64,000 bases of DNA from Paracoccaceae bacterium (lineage in GTDB: Bacteria > Pseudomonadota > Alphaproteobacteria > Rhodobacterales > Rhodobacteraceae). Under the pieces are notes generated by a model. That model saw only the letters and a program-made list of their open reading frames with translations, had not been told where the DNA came from and did not search any database. The DNA is taken from positions 248,001 through 312,000 of the forward strand of contig QWDA01000004.1 of NCBI GenBank assembly GCA_003605175.1, in the 5' to 3' direction. Position numbers and translations under genes: made by a program. Shown here one piece after another: positions 16,913 to 24,954 of this stretch; position 1 is the first letter of the stretch, and each line of letters opens with the position of its first letter.

Positions 16913-18678
16913 CAGCTGCCCGCGCCTTCGTTGTGGTAGGCACCGCGCCAGTCGAGCCAGCCAGCCCCGAAGTCGAGCCACGCGCGGAACTTGAGCCCGA
17001 GGGTTGACCATGATTCGGCGCGCTGGATTTGCACCCCTTGAGCCGAGGACAGGTAGCCGTATTGCAGCGCCGCGAGCCGGGCCGGATCGGCGAAGATGAA
17101 CCACGAGTCGTCGGTGATCCGGGGTTCCACCAGCAGCGACAGCTTGCCGGTGAACGGGTTCACGTCCTCGGTCGTGGCCGCGTAGATCGACGCCAGCAGC
17201 TTCTCGGCGGCCGTTTCCAGCTCCGGCCCGATGAGCAGGTATTTCGGCACCACGTTGATGAGGGTAGCGCCGTCGAGCCCCTTGAAGCCGCGCATGGCTT
17301 TCCGGGCCTCGTCCAGCGTCGTTTCGCTGGGGTCAGCACCGGAGGCGGCCACGTTGCCCCGGCTGGCGTCGAAGACAGCCGTCCCGTCGCTTAGGTTCGG
17401 ATTGCCCGTCACGAGCGAGACGAGAATGTCGGCTTCGGCCTGCGCAGCCGCCTCGCCGCAAGCGGCGGTCATGTCGCCCAGAAGGCCGAGGTCATCGTCG
17501 ATCATGAGCTTGCGGCTCACGTTGATCGCCCGGGCGTAGGTGCTGAGCTGCATGGTCTCGCCGTTCTCGGCCCGGCTGGTGTGGGTGATCTCGCCCGACT
17601 CGTCCAGCTCTTCGAGTCGGCCCATCTCGCCGATCCGGATGCTGGTGGCGGTCTTGAAGTTGGCGAGGCTCCGCTGGCGGCCCAGCATCTTCAGCGGCGA
17701 AGAGGCCGCCTGATAGGACGCTAGAGCCGTTTTGTTGGCCGCGTTGGACACGATCAGCGGGAAGTCCGAAGTCGTGGCCTCGCCCGCCCGGGTGAACACC
17801 TCGTCAGGGCTGAGGCCCCGCGTCGAGATACCCGCGCGGGTGAGGCTGCCCCGGGCCATGTCGAGAAGCGACTCGCCCATATGCGGCCGGACCTCGGGTT
17901 TCGGGTCGCCACCCGCCATCCGGATATGGAGCGCGTCCGACTGCCGGTCGCGGATCACGGTGGGGTCATCGTTCGCCGGAGTGTGGGTGCGAATGACCGG
18001 ACGGCTCCGGGTCTGCATTTGGTCGTAGGCCGCAGCCTTCGCCTCGTCGACGGTTGCGCCAGAGTCGATCAGTTCGTCCGCCTGCTCGGAGGGGAGACCG
18101 GCCGAACGGTAGATCGTCCGGATTTCAGCCCGGCGGGTGCGCTCGGCTTCCTCCGGGGTCGGGGTTTCGATTACGGGATCGGGCATGGGAGGTTCCTTGT
18201 TCTGCCTGAAGGTTGCTTGCGGGTCCGCTGGATCGGCGACCACGGAAACCTCGCGGATCGCCCAATCGACGGCGGTCCGGACCCTACGGCCGCCCTCAAT
18301 GGTTTCGCGCCACTGGCGCACTCTGAAGCCGATGGAGACGCCCGTGATCGTGCCGTCCGCCACCCGGTCCCAGACGCCATCCGCGTCGGTTGCCTTGGTC
18401 CGCTTGATCGTGACCATGAGGCTCCGTCCTTCCATTCGGGCCGCCACGATCTTGCCCACCACGTCGGCGGCACGGCCGTTGCGGTGTCCGTCCAGAACGG
18501 GGAGACCCACCAGCTTCTCGGGGTCGATGGCAGACGAGTCCAGGCGTTCGACATAGCCGCTGCGCTGCACGTCGGCGAAGGTGGACGCGACGGCCTCAAC
18601 GGTCCCGGCTTCGGGATCGAAGGTGGACGGCGAAATGGCGGCGCTGCGGATCAGGGCTTGGGTTTCATCAAGAGGCAT
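16912..18678 (-). CDS. Fused prohead protease and major capsid protein
   Basis: The 588-aa protein joins two functions usually encoded separately. Residues 1-165 are an HK97-type (S78) prohead protease: the His lies in VLDGHRN near 63 and the Ser in GVSIGFR near 114. A variable, charged linker (about 165-300) may serve as scaffold. From about 300 to the end is a Mu/HK97-type major capsid domain with the segments NVSRKLMIDDDLGLLG, LINVVPKYLLIGPELE and the terminal LDWRGAYHNEGAG. Autocleavage would release the shell protein after assembly. The start at 18678 has GGGAGG about ten bases upstream and overlaps the preceding small gene by 11 bases. Confidence 0.88.
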   Translation of the reverse strand: MPLDETQALIRSAAISPSTFDPEAGTVEAVASTFADVQRSGYVERLDSSAIDPEKLVGLPVLDGHRNGRAADVVGKIVAARMEGRSLMVTIKRTKATDADGVWDRVADGTITGVSIGFRVRQWRETIEGGRRVRTAVDWAIREVSVVADPADPQATFRQNKEPPMPDPVIETPTPEEAERTRRAEIRTIYRSAGLPSEQADELIDSGATVDEAKAAAYDQMQTRSRPVIRTHTPANDDPTVIRDRQSDALHIRMAGGDPKPEVRPHMGESLLDMARGSLTRAGISTRGLSPDEVFTRAGEATTSDFPLIVSNAANKTALASYQAASSPLKMLGRQRSLANFKTATSIRIGEMGRLEELDESGEITHTSRAENGETMQLSTYARAINVSRKLMIDDDLGLLGDMTAACGEAAAQAEADILVSLVTGNPNLSDGTAVFDASRGNVAASGADPSETTLDEARKAMRGFKGLDGATLINVVPKYLLIGPELETAAEKLLASIYAATTEDVNPFTGKLSLLVEPRITDDSWFIFADPARLAALQYGYLSSAQGVQIQRAESWSTLGLKFRAWLDFGAGWLDWRGAYHNEGAGS

Positions 18679-18850
18679 GGGCGATGCCCTCCCACTTCTG
18701 GAAAACGGTCGACTTGCGATCATGAATCTGGCCCGTCTTCGGGTCGCGGACGCGGGCGGCCTTGGCCGGATTCAGCGTTAGGCGCGGCCCCGATTTCTGG
18801 TCGCTGACGCCGCGAAGCAGCTCGCGCATTTGCGATTTACTCTTGGCCAT
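18668..18850 (-). CDS. Small basic protein between portal and capsid genes
   Basis: A 60-aa, Lys/Arg-rich product (MAKSKSQMRELLRGVSD... to IAHAS) overlaps the end of portal by 14 bases and the start of the capsid gene by 11 bases. Such double overlap and the absence of any other frame at this place support a real gene translated by coupling. The sequence has no cysteine and no membrane segment. A role in head assembly or as an internal DNA-binding protein is only a guess from position. No family is recognised. Confidence 0.6.
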   Translation of the reverse strand: MAKSKSQMRELLRGVSDQKSGPRLTLNPAKAARVRDPKTGQIHDRKSTVFQKWEGIAHAS

Positions 18851-20225
18851 CGGAGCCCCCTTCGCTGGCGCTGAAGGACAGGCCCAACTCGGCCTCGCGA
18901 GCGCGATCCGCCGCGATCTCACGGTCCAGATCGTCGGGGTTCCAGCCCAGCTCTTGGACGGCCTGTGAGCGCGACATGAGGCCGAGCGCCAGCGCCTCTT
19001 TGACCGCTGTCATATCTTTCGCCGGATCGACCTGCGCATGGCGGGGCATGATCCATTCCGCCCGCAGTTCGGGCGACAGGTCCAGCCGTCCGGCGAGGAC
19101 ATCGGTCGCCAGCCACCGCCGCCAGATCGGGCGCAGCAGCTGCGGGACAAGGACGCCGTATTGGACCTGTTCCACCCGCGCCCGGAACGGCAGTAGACCG
19201 GCCCGCAGCGACGAATAATTGGCATTGGTAAGGTCCCCGGACAGCATGTGCTCGGGAAGGCCCAGAGCAGCCGCGAGAGCCATCAGGTTCATACGGACGA
19301 AGGCAGGCGCGTCTTTCAGCTGTTCGGGCGAGCTGAAACGCACGTCGGTTCCGCCGGGCAGAACCCGCATCGTCCCCGGCTCAAGTGAAATGTCGCTGAG
19401 ACCATCGGCATCGGGGAAAGCCGCTGCCGCCCCGCCCATGTTCGTCTGATCGACCACGAAGCCCGCGTGCATCGCAGCGACCTTGGCCGAGACCAGAAGG
19501 GCGTCGGCCAGCTGATCCAGCTCGCTCGCCGACAGGACGGCCGGGGCAAGCCAGCTCAGACCGCGCACCTGCCCGGCCCCGACTGGCTGCATGACGTGGA
19601 GCACGTCGGCAGCGTCCACCCGGATCGGCGGGGCATAGTCGGCGTAGATCGAAGAGGGCTTCTGTGGAAGGATGTGATAGGCCACACGGCGGCCCTGAGC
19701 GTCGAACTCGACGCCGTTGACGATCTCCCGGCCGTCGCCGAGCGAGGCTGTTTTCGACTCGTCCAGATGCTCCGGCGGGATCAGCTGAAGCCGAAGCCCA
19801 TCGGGATCGTCGCGCAGAAGGACCAGCGCCTCGCCGTCCACCACCATGTGCCGCGCCACGTCGCGCTGAAGGCCCCACAGGTCGGTGCGGCCCGCTTGGT
19901 CCGCATCGTCGGCCCATGACTCGAAAGCGCCGCTCGCCAGCTCCCGTGTCGCCGCGTCGTCGGCCTTCACGTTCGGCCGGATGCCGGTGCCCACGAGCGC
20001 AGCGCACCAGTTGCCCACGCCGTTCGCGATGAAGGTGTGATTGAGCGCCAGATAACGGGCGCGAGACCGGGTGATCGGAGCGGCGGCCAAGACCTCGGAA
20101 TTGACCGGCCCGAATTGCCCGAGTCCGTGGCCGCGCCGCGATCCGGTGGCCGCGTCAATCGAGCGCCGCCCCGGGGGAACCGGAGCGGTGCGGTTGAACG
20201 GATTGAGGCGGCTCAGAAGGCTCAA
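18837..20225 (-). CDS. Phage portal protein (lambda gpB family)
   Basis: The 462-aa protein forms the dodecameric ring through which the terminase pumps DNA into the head. Family features include an N-terminal LNPFNR, APITRSRARYLALNHTFIANGVGNWCAALVGTGI, an LIPPEHLD strand, VLHVMQPVGAGQVRGLSWLAPAV, and near residue 325-345 SGDLTNANYSSLRAGLLPFR, characteristic of lambda-type portals. The C-terminal SRSQAVQELGWNPDDLDREIA is also typical. It overlaps the upstream 202-aa gene by four bases (ATGA). The gene appears complete. Confidence 0.92.
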   Translation of the reverse strand: MSLLSRLNPFNRTAPVPPGRRSIDAATGSRRGHGLGQFGPVNSEVLAAAPITRSRARYLALNHTFIANGVGNWCAALVGTGIRPNVKADDAATRELASGAFESWADDADQAGRTDLWGLQRDVARHMVVDGEALVLLRDDPDGLRLQLIPPEHLDESKTASLGDGREIVNGVEFDAQGRRVAYHILPQKPSSIYADYAPPIRVDAADVLHVMQPVGAGQVRGLSWLAPAVLSASELDQLADALLVSAKVAAMHAGFVVDQTNMGGAAAAFPDADGLSDISLEPGTMRVLPGGTDVRFSSPEQLKDAPAFVRMNLMALAAALGLPEHMLSGDLTNANYSSLRAGLLPFRARVEQVQYGVLVPQLLRPIWRRWLATDVLAGRLDLSPELRAEWIMPRHAQVDPAKDMTAVKEALALGLMSRSQAVQELGWNPDDLDREIAADRAREAELGLSFSASEGGSDGQE

Positions 20226-20830
20226 TTCATGGTCCTCCGGCGCGCTTTGGCGAGGGTGTGCCAGCGGTCAAGCGAGTCCGTGAGGTCCACCGCGAAGCAA
20301 CCGCGATGCAGCCAGCTGCCCGTCTGCCCGTGCCGCAGCTCGGTCGCCTGTCCCCGCGCGACGTGATGAATCCGGCCCTCGAACTGGACCCAGCCGCGCT
20401 TGGTATGAACGAAGCTCCACAGCTCAAAGACCCAGCCGCGCACGTCGGCCTCATATTCAGCGATCACATGTGCCGCCGGGTTGCCGACGGCACCCTCCGG
20501 CCGCCCTCCGGACCAGTGCCGGAGCGCGAGGGAAGCGGCCGCGAAGGGATCGGCTTTCTCGTCCTCGGCTCCTGCCACGTTGAAGTCGCGCAGCCGCAGC
20601 AGCACGTCGGCGATCAGGAAGTTGTCGGGGGTCATCAGGAAGGAACGCTTGCCGCGTTCCTCGCGGGCCTTGGGGATAAGGTAGCCCGCTTTCAGAAGCC
20701 CCCGCACCTGATCGTAAACCACCTGTCGGTCCTGCCCGGGGAAGATCAGCGTATCGGTGATCTCCGCGCAGTCGATCAGCCCCGCCGGGCGGTGCTTCAC
20801 GGTCTTCGGGACGTTCAGAATCGCGTTCAT
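20222..20830 (-). CDS. Unknown 202-aa protein with possible winged helix, coupled to portal
   Basis: The protein starts MNAILNVPKTVKHRPAGLIDC. Residues about 25-80 (TDTLIFPGQDRQVVYDQVRGLLKAGYLIPKAR...) look like a winged-helix fold with recognition helix and wing. The rest is rich in Trp and His, with the segment VRGWVFELWSFVHTKRGWVQF. It ends four bases into portal (ATGA), so portal depends on its translation. In lambda the neighbour of the portal gene is gpW, not such a protein. It may regulate the late operon or interact with a helper phage; this is inference. No named family is recognised. Confidence 0.6.
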   Translation of the reverse strand: MNAILNVPKTVKHRPAGLIDCAEITDTLIFPGQDRQVVYDQVRGLLKAGYLIPKAREERGKRSFLMTPDNFLIADVLLRLRDFNVAGAEDEKADPFAAASLALRHWSGGRPEGAVGNPAAHVIAEYEADVRGWVFELWSFVHTKRGWVQFEGRIHHVARGQATELRHGQTGSWLHRGCFAVDLTDSLDRWHTLAKARRRTMN

Positions 20831-21026
20831 CAGTTTGCCTTTCGTCAGAAGAGGATTTCTCCCCCTTACACTGATTCGCGCTCGCTAGCGACTCCAAAAT
20901 GGCATGAAAACAGGTGGTTATGAGCTACCAGCGGTTGCCAAAGCCCGGATTCAGGGTTGCCGAATCGGTCTCGCTGGGGCAGTTTCGCGGTCGCCGGGGA
21001 CGCCCGGTGTGTTGACGGCCATGGGC

Positions 21027-21049
21027 GGGGGCGGAGTTTCGCCGCCCCC
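21027..21049 (+). promoter_or_regulatory. GC hairpin in front of the lone rightward gene
   Basis: GGGGGCGG and CCGCCCCC form an 8-bp stem with a 7-base loop, ending 28 bases before the ATG at 21078. It could attenuate the rightward gene, or terminate leftward transcription entering from the terL side. The rest of 20831-21077 holds the divergent start region and no gene. Confidence 0.4.
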
Positions 21050-21077
21050 GTTCACCAAGAGACCCGAGGACCTGAAA

Positions 21078-21320
21078 ATGCAGAATTTCGCCGCCGACGT
21101 TCAGATGGCCCGTGTCCTGACGGTCGCAATGCTCCGGGCAGCTGCGGAAGACGGTCGCACCGTAGGTGAGGCGTGCCGTCTCGCTCAGCGGTTCGTTGAA
21201 GATCGCGGATACCCGTCACCTGAGGACCCGCTGGCCTTCGCGACGGAAGGCCGCCTGACGATGCGTGACGGCGATCTTCGCGACCAGATAGTGGTCAGCT
21301 CTTCAGGCGAAGTTATTTAG
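21078..21320 (+). CDS. Small protein, only rightward gene of the satellite
   Basis: The 80-aa product (MQNFAADVQMARVLTVAMLRAAAEDGRTVGEACRLAQ...) is mostly helical, with a possible helix-turn-helix at residues 10-40, and ends DQIVVSSSGEVI. It has an AGGACC Shine-Dalgarno before the ATG and a hairpin upstream. It is flanked by leftward genes on both sides and divergent from the 202-aa gene. In satellites a lone opposing gene is often the master repressor or activator, so a regulatory role is plausible. No family match is recognised. Confidence 0.5.
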   Translation: MQNFAADVQMARVLTVAMLRAAAEDGRTVGEACRLAQRFVEDRGYPSPEDPLAFATEGRLTMRDGDLRDQIVVSSSGEVI

Positions 21321-21341
21321 CTGCCACCGGCCGCATTTGGG

Positions 21342-21995
21342 CTAAGCGGCAATCAATCTGCCAAAAGCCCCCTCCAGCGACGACTTCCACTCTCTACCAT
21401 AGTCGAGGATTGCTTTTTGAGCGGTCAATTCCCACAGCTTTAATTCGAGCATTTTGCGGCAACGCGCAGCCGCGTAATGAAAATTTGAAGACTCGATCTT
21501 TACCCGTCGCTGGATCTCCCCTACAGCGTGCTCTTCTTTCCAGCGGGACACTAATAAGCGTGCCTTCTCTTCAATTGGCCTAAGGTTCCAATCTTGGCGC
21601 TCGACAGTAAGTTCGGCCAGCTGTTTCAAGTCTGCATCCCAAATATCGTCGATTAGGAGGTATTCGTAGACAGTCATGCCTTGTTCCCGAGCCCAACGGT
21701 AGAGCGCGGGAAGCTGATCCTCGTATTGCGGTCGGAATCTGGCTTCGATCTCGTCGTAATGGCTCTTATAGTCTCGGTCGATGTGGGACTTGCAGCCCAC
21801 TCCAAAGGTTCCGTCGGGCTCTGCAAACCCATATTTCTTGTTCAATGCGCGGTGCTTTTCGTCCCGCTCATTAATCAACTGCCACGAAGACTCCATATAG
21901 GAAGTTTTGCGACGACAGTAATCACGGATAAAGCTACTTCGAATCTGGGAATGGTATGCCATGCAGAATTGAAACTCCGCCTTACCGTGGTCCAC
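21342..21995 (-). CDS. Unknown 217-aa cargo protein, AT-richer than its surroundings
   Basis: The product is charged and aromatic-rich (MESSWQLINERDEKHRALNKKYGF, GVGCKSHIDRDYKSHYDEIEARFRPQYEDQLPALYRWAREQ), probably cytosolic and helical, with no signal peptide. The DNA is visibly less GC-rich than the rest of the element and uses A/T-ending codons, which marks it as recently acquired cargo. The longest frame starts with GTG at 21995; an ATG at 21962 (MAYHSQI) is equally possible. It sits between the terminase and portal genes, where phages and satellites often carry accessory or defence genes. Function unknown. Confidence 0.6.
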   Translation of the reverse strand: MDHGKAEFQFCMAYHSQIRSSFIRDYCRRKTSYMESSWQLINERDEKHRALNKKYGFAEPDGTFGVGCKSHIDRDYKSHYDEIEARFRPQYEDQLPALYRWAREQGMTVYEYLLIDDIWDADLKQLAELTVERQDWNLRPIEEKARLLVSRWKEEHAVGEIQRRVKIESSNFHYAAARCRKMLELKLWELTAQKAILDYGREWKSSLEGAFGRLIAA

Positions 21996-22242
21996 GCTTC
22001 AAAATCGACACAGCTTCTGCGAGGCGAGGGTATCTGTCGGCATATCCCCCGAAATCGCCACTGGGGACAAATTCCCAGTTCTCTCCCGTCCACCGTGCAT
22101 CTCGGTTCGCGGGCTTTGAAGGCGTTAACACGACCTCGCAATCGCCCAACGGGTTTCCCGGTTCCCGCACATTTGCCACCACGCAGTTGAAGCCTTCTAC
22201 GGCTATCCATTCGCCGGGCGTAATCTCTGGGCGATCTGACAT
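21982..22242 (-). CDS. Unknown small protein downstream of terL
   Basis: The 86-aa product (MSDRPEITPGEWIAVEGFNCVVANVREPGNP...) looks like a compact beta-rich domain with Trp-containing strands (WTGENWEFVPSGDFGGYADRYPRLAEAVSILK). It has no signal peptide or membrane segment. It begins 14 bases after the end of the preceding 69-aa gene and overlaps the following 217-aa gene by 14 bases if that starts at GTG. I recognise no family; an accessory phage protein is likely. Confidence 0.55.
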   Translation of the reverse strand: MSDRPEITPGEWIAVEGFNCVVANVREPGNPLGDCEVVLTPSKPANRDARWTGENWEFVPSGDFGGYADRYPRLAEAVSILKRGPR

Positions 22243-22256
22243 TTCCGGCTACCGTT

Positions 22257-22466
22257 TCACTCGTTTCCGAAGTAGCGGGCCACCGCAGCCACCCCTTCGC
22301 AGAACGCTTTGGCGTCCTCGTGCGAGAGGATAACGTGGGCGTCTCCCAGCTTCAGATACATCTGGGGACCTTCGCCCGCATAGTTGGTCTTGCCCACATC
22401 CAGCGCAAACTCTTCACCGGTTGCGGCGTCGGTAACGATCTTCTCAAAATAGGTGTCGGTCGCCAT
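22257..22466 (-). CDS. Unknown small protein directly after terL
   Basis: The 69-aa protein (MATDTYFEKIVTDAATGEEFALDVGKTNY...) has a predicted beta-strand half followed by a helix (SHEDAKAFCEGVAAVARYFGNE). It starts nine bases after the terL stop and lies in the leftward packaging operon. The sequence is acidic and soluble. Position suggests a terminase accessory or head-maturation factor, but nothing in the sequence proves it. Confidence 0.55.
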   Translation of the reverse strand: MATDTYFEKIVTDAATGEEFALDVGKTNYAGEGPQMYLKLGDAHVILSHEDAKAFCEGVAAVARYFGNE

Positions 22467-22475
22467 GTTCTGCCT

Positions 22476-24248
22476 CTAGTTGCCCGAAAGCCATTTGCTC
22501 CGGACTACGGTAGCGCGCTTCTCCGGTCCCGTCACGCTTTCGACCTCCGCCTCCCGCCGGTCCACGGCCATTCCGATCAGGTTCCGCACGGCCATCGCAT
22601 AGACGATGCAGTCGAGGCTTTCGGCGCGGCGGCCCGGCGTTCGCTCCCATTGGCGCACCGGAGCCCCGCGACGGTAGCGGACCACCAGACGCTCGCTCGC
22701 CAGTTCCTCGTAAAACCGGCCCTCAAGGCTGTCGCTGAAACGGATGCTGCGGCCCCGGCTCAGACGGTTGATGAGCTGCCCCTTCAGGCTGTCCACGCCC
22801 ACGATGAAGAGCTTGCCGCCGCGACTGTCGCTCGCCCGGATCACGGGGCGGTCTCCGGCGGCTCCCTTGATCGCCACGATGCGCCTCCCCATGCGCGGGC
22901 GGCAGAAGCCCAGGACTCGATCCATGGTCACGCCGTCGCCCGCGTCCACCGCTGCCGCGTCCACCTTGAGGAAGCCGCCCTTGGGGTGTTTCCAGATGGT
23001 CCGCAGGGCTTCGTCCAGCTCGGCCCACACGTCGTCGGCCATCGGGTCGCCCCAGATCACGCTCTGGCCCAGCACGAAGATTTCGTCGCGCCCCCAGCCG
23101 AGGAAGACCATTTCGAGACGGTCGCGCTGCACGTCGACTCCGACCGTCACGAAGAGGGTTTCCGGCGGGATGGCATCGGGGAGCCCGAACGGCTCCGCCC
23201 GAGCCGCCAGCGCCGCGTCGTCGATCTCTTCGGCCGCCTCGCGCCAGCCTTGCCCCAGAAGCGTGTTTGTCCAGACCTGAAGTTTGTCGGGATGGTCCTT
23301 CGCTTCCAGAAATTCGGCCGCGATCTTCCCCCAGCTCGCATTGGCCAGCGTCGAGACCAGCGCGTTGAGCCGGAAGCCAGCGTGGCCTTCGATCTCAGGC
23401 CGGGTGATCCGCCAGCGCCCGGCTGCCACCATCGCCGGTTTCTCGCGCTCTTCGGTCATGGCCCCGCAGGACGGGCAAGCATAGGCCGCCTTCAGCGGCT
23501 CCCCTTCCGGCCATTGAATGTCGGCCCATGTGATCTCATGGAAGTCGCCGCAATGCGGACAGGGGCACTCGTAGACGCGCTGATCGGACGCCGCGTAGCT
23601 CCGGAGGACGTTGCTGGTCGCTTCCAGCGTCGGCGTGGAGCCCAGCACGATTTTGCGATTGGGGAAGCTGAGCGTCCGCCGCTCTGCCAGCGTGATCGGC
23701 GAGCCCTCGGCACCGGGCTCCATGGCGTCGGCTTCGTCGATCAGTAGCACCCTGACATTGTGCCGCCGGAGGTTCCGGGGGCTCTTCGCCGCGACGATCT
23801 TGAGCGAGCCGCCGGGGAAGCGGCGGGACAGCAGCGTATTGCGTCCGGACTCGTCGGCCTCGGCGGACAGGAGCCCGCACAGCTCCGGCGTGGCCGCGAA
23901 GATCGGTTCCAGATCGGAGACCACATAGTCGCGGGCATCGGCCTCGGTCGGTTGCAGGACCATGACCGGGCTCGGCTCGTTCGCGACGTAGGCGGCCACC
24001 GTCCCGGACAGGAGCGTGGTCAGCCCGACCCGCACCGGCTTGACCACGGTCACACGCTCAATGAGCGGATCGGAAATGGCCTCCGCAATGCCGCGCTGAT
24101 AGGGCCAAAGGCTGACGCGGCCGGGCGTGGCGGAGACGCCCTCGGGGAGCCGCATGACGGATTCAATCCAATCGGGTAGCGAAAGGCGCGGCGGGGGCTT
24201 CAAGGCCGCCAGCGCGCGGCTCCGGGTCAGGGCGAGCGTGTCAGCCAT
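22476..24248 (-). CDS. Terminase large subunit (lambda gpA family)
   Basis: The 590-aa motor-nuclease cuts concatemers and pumps DNA into the prohead. The N-terminal ATPase has the gpA-type Walker A variant VKPVRVGLTTLL near residue 70 and Walker B VLLIDEADAM near 165, followed by a coupling motif (GSTP). Two CxxC pairs (CPCPHCGDF and CPSCGAM) form the zinc-binding insertion common in gpA proteins. The nuclease half has VGVDVQRDRLE as first acidic strand and the terminal ESLDCIVYAMAVRNL. It overlaps terS by eight bases. gpA-type terminases act on cos sites, so cos packaging is expected. Confidence 0.93.
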   Translation of the reverse strand: MADTLALTRSRALAALKPPPRLSLPDWIESVMRLPEGVSATPGRVSLWPYQRGIAEAISDPLIERVTVVKPVRVGLTTLLSGTVAAYVANEPSPVMVLQPTEADARDYVVSDLEPIFAATPELCGLLSAEADESGRNTLLSRRFPGGSLKIVAAKSPRNLRRHNVRVLLIDEADAMEPGAEGSPITLAERRTLSFPNRKIVLGSTPTLEATSNVLRSYAASDQRVYECPCPHCGDFHEITWADIQWPEGEPLKAAYACPSCGAMTEEREKPAMVAAGRWRITRPEIEGHAGFRLNALVSTLANASWGKIAAEFLEAKDHPDKLQVWTNTLLGQGWREAAEEIDDAALAARAEPFGLPDAIPPETLFVTVGVDVQRDRLEMVFLGWGRDEIFVLGQSVIWGDPMADDVWAELDEALRTIWKHPKGGFLKVDAAAVDAGDGVTMDRVLGFCRPRMGRRIVAIKGAAGDRPVIRASDSRGGKLFIVGVDSLKGQLINRLSRGRSIRFSDSLEGRFYEELASERLVVRYRRGAPVRQWERTPGRRAESLDCIVYAMAVRNLIGMAVDRREAEVESVTGPEKRATVVRSKWLSGN

Positions 24249-24747
24249 CTTCGGCCAGCTCCATCAGCACGTCCCGGACCTCGGCGTCGAGCGCGGCCAG
24301 ATCATGCGGGGTCAGATGCCCGAGCTTTGCGGCGGCCCGCGAAGGTAGGCTGAGGAAGGCGGCCCGGAGCGTCCGCAGCACGTCGGCCCATTCCCGCTCC
24401 ACGTCGGTCGCCGGGACCAGCTGCCCCTCGGCCCGGAGATTCTGAAGCTCCACCTTGCGGGCATTGGCGGTCGCCAGCCGCAGCTTCTCCGCAGCCAGCG
24501 CGGCGTCCGTCGCCTTGCCCTTTGCGAGCTGGCGGGCGTGATCGGCGTAGGCCCGGACCGATGCCCGGAGGGGATAGAGCTTGTCGGCCGTCCGGGGCAG
24601 CACGCCGTCGCGGCCGAGCGCATGAACGCGATTGGGGGTGAGGCCCAGCCACTCGGCCATCTCGGCGGCCGTCACGGCATCCGCGTCGGGGGGCAGGAAG
24701 GATTCCCCCACCAGCTCGGCGAAGGTGGCGCGATCCTCGGGGCTCAT
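24241..24747 (-). CDS. Terminase small subunit (Nu1-like)
   Basis: The 168-aa protein has an N-terminal winged helix (VTAAEMAEWLGLTPNRVHALGRDGVLPR, about 22-50) that matches the Nu1-type DNA-binding fold. A central helical assembly region (about 65-120, ATDAALAAEKLRLATANARKVE) and a C-terminal TerL-contact part follow. It recognises the packaging site. The start at 24747 is preferred because further upstream the frame runs into the repeat array. A cluster of 16-18-bp repeats lies directly upstream, as cosB does upstream of nu1 in lambda. It overlaps terL by eight bases. Confidence 0.85.
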   Translation of the reverse strand: MSPEDRATFAELVGESFLPPDADAVTAAEMAEWLGLTPNRVHALGRDGVLPRTADKLYPLRASVRAYADHARQLAKGKATDAALAAEKLRLATANARKVELQNLRAEGQLVPATDVEREWADVLRTLRAAFLSLPSRAAAKLGHLTPHDLAALDAEVRDVLMELAEDG

Positions 24748-24752
24748 GGGGC

Positions 24753-24923
24753 AATCCCCCACACGGGGGAAATCCCTGACACGGGGGAAATCCCCCACAG
24801 CGGTTTTTCCATTTTCATTTTCCCATCACAGCGGGAAACCCCGGGGCTCCGCGTCCCCCCAAGCCGCACGGCCCAGAGGGACCCGCCATCCCCCGTGTCA
24901 GGGATCATCCCCCACGTGAGGGA
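24753..24923. repeat. Repeat cluster upstream of terS, candidate cos / TerS-binding region
   Basis: Three tandem 18-bp units start with AATCCC (24753, 24771, 24789); the first two end ACACGGGGGA. An inverted copy of TCCCTGACACGGGGGA lies at 24889-24904, and the near-palindrome TCCCCCACGTGAGGGA at 24908-24923. In lambda, Nu1 binds three 16-bp R sites (cosB) beside its own gene, so these are candidate TerS sites. The cohesive cut site itself cannot be recognised by eye. Confidence 0.6.
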
Positions 24924-24954
24924 CGCAGCCCCCACAGTGACGGGTGGACTAGCA

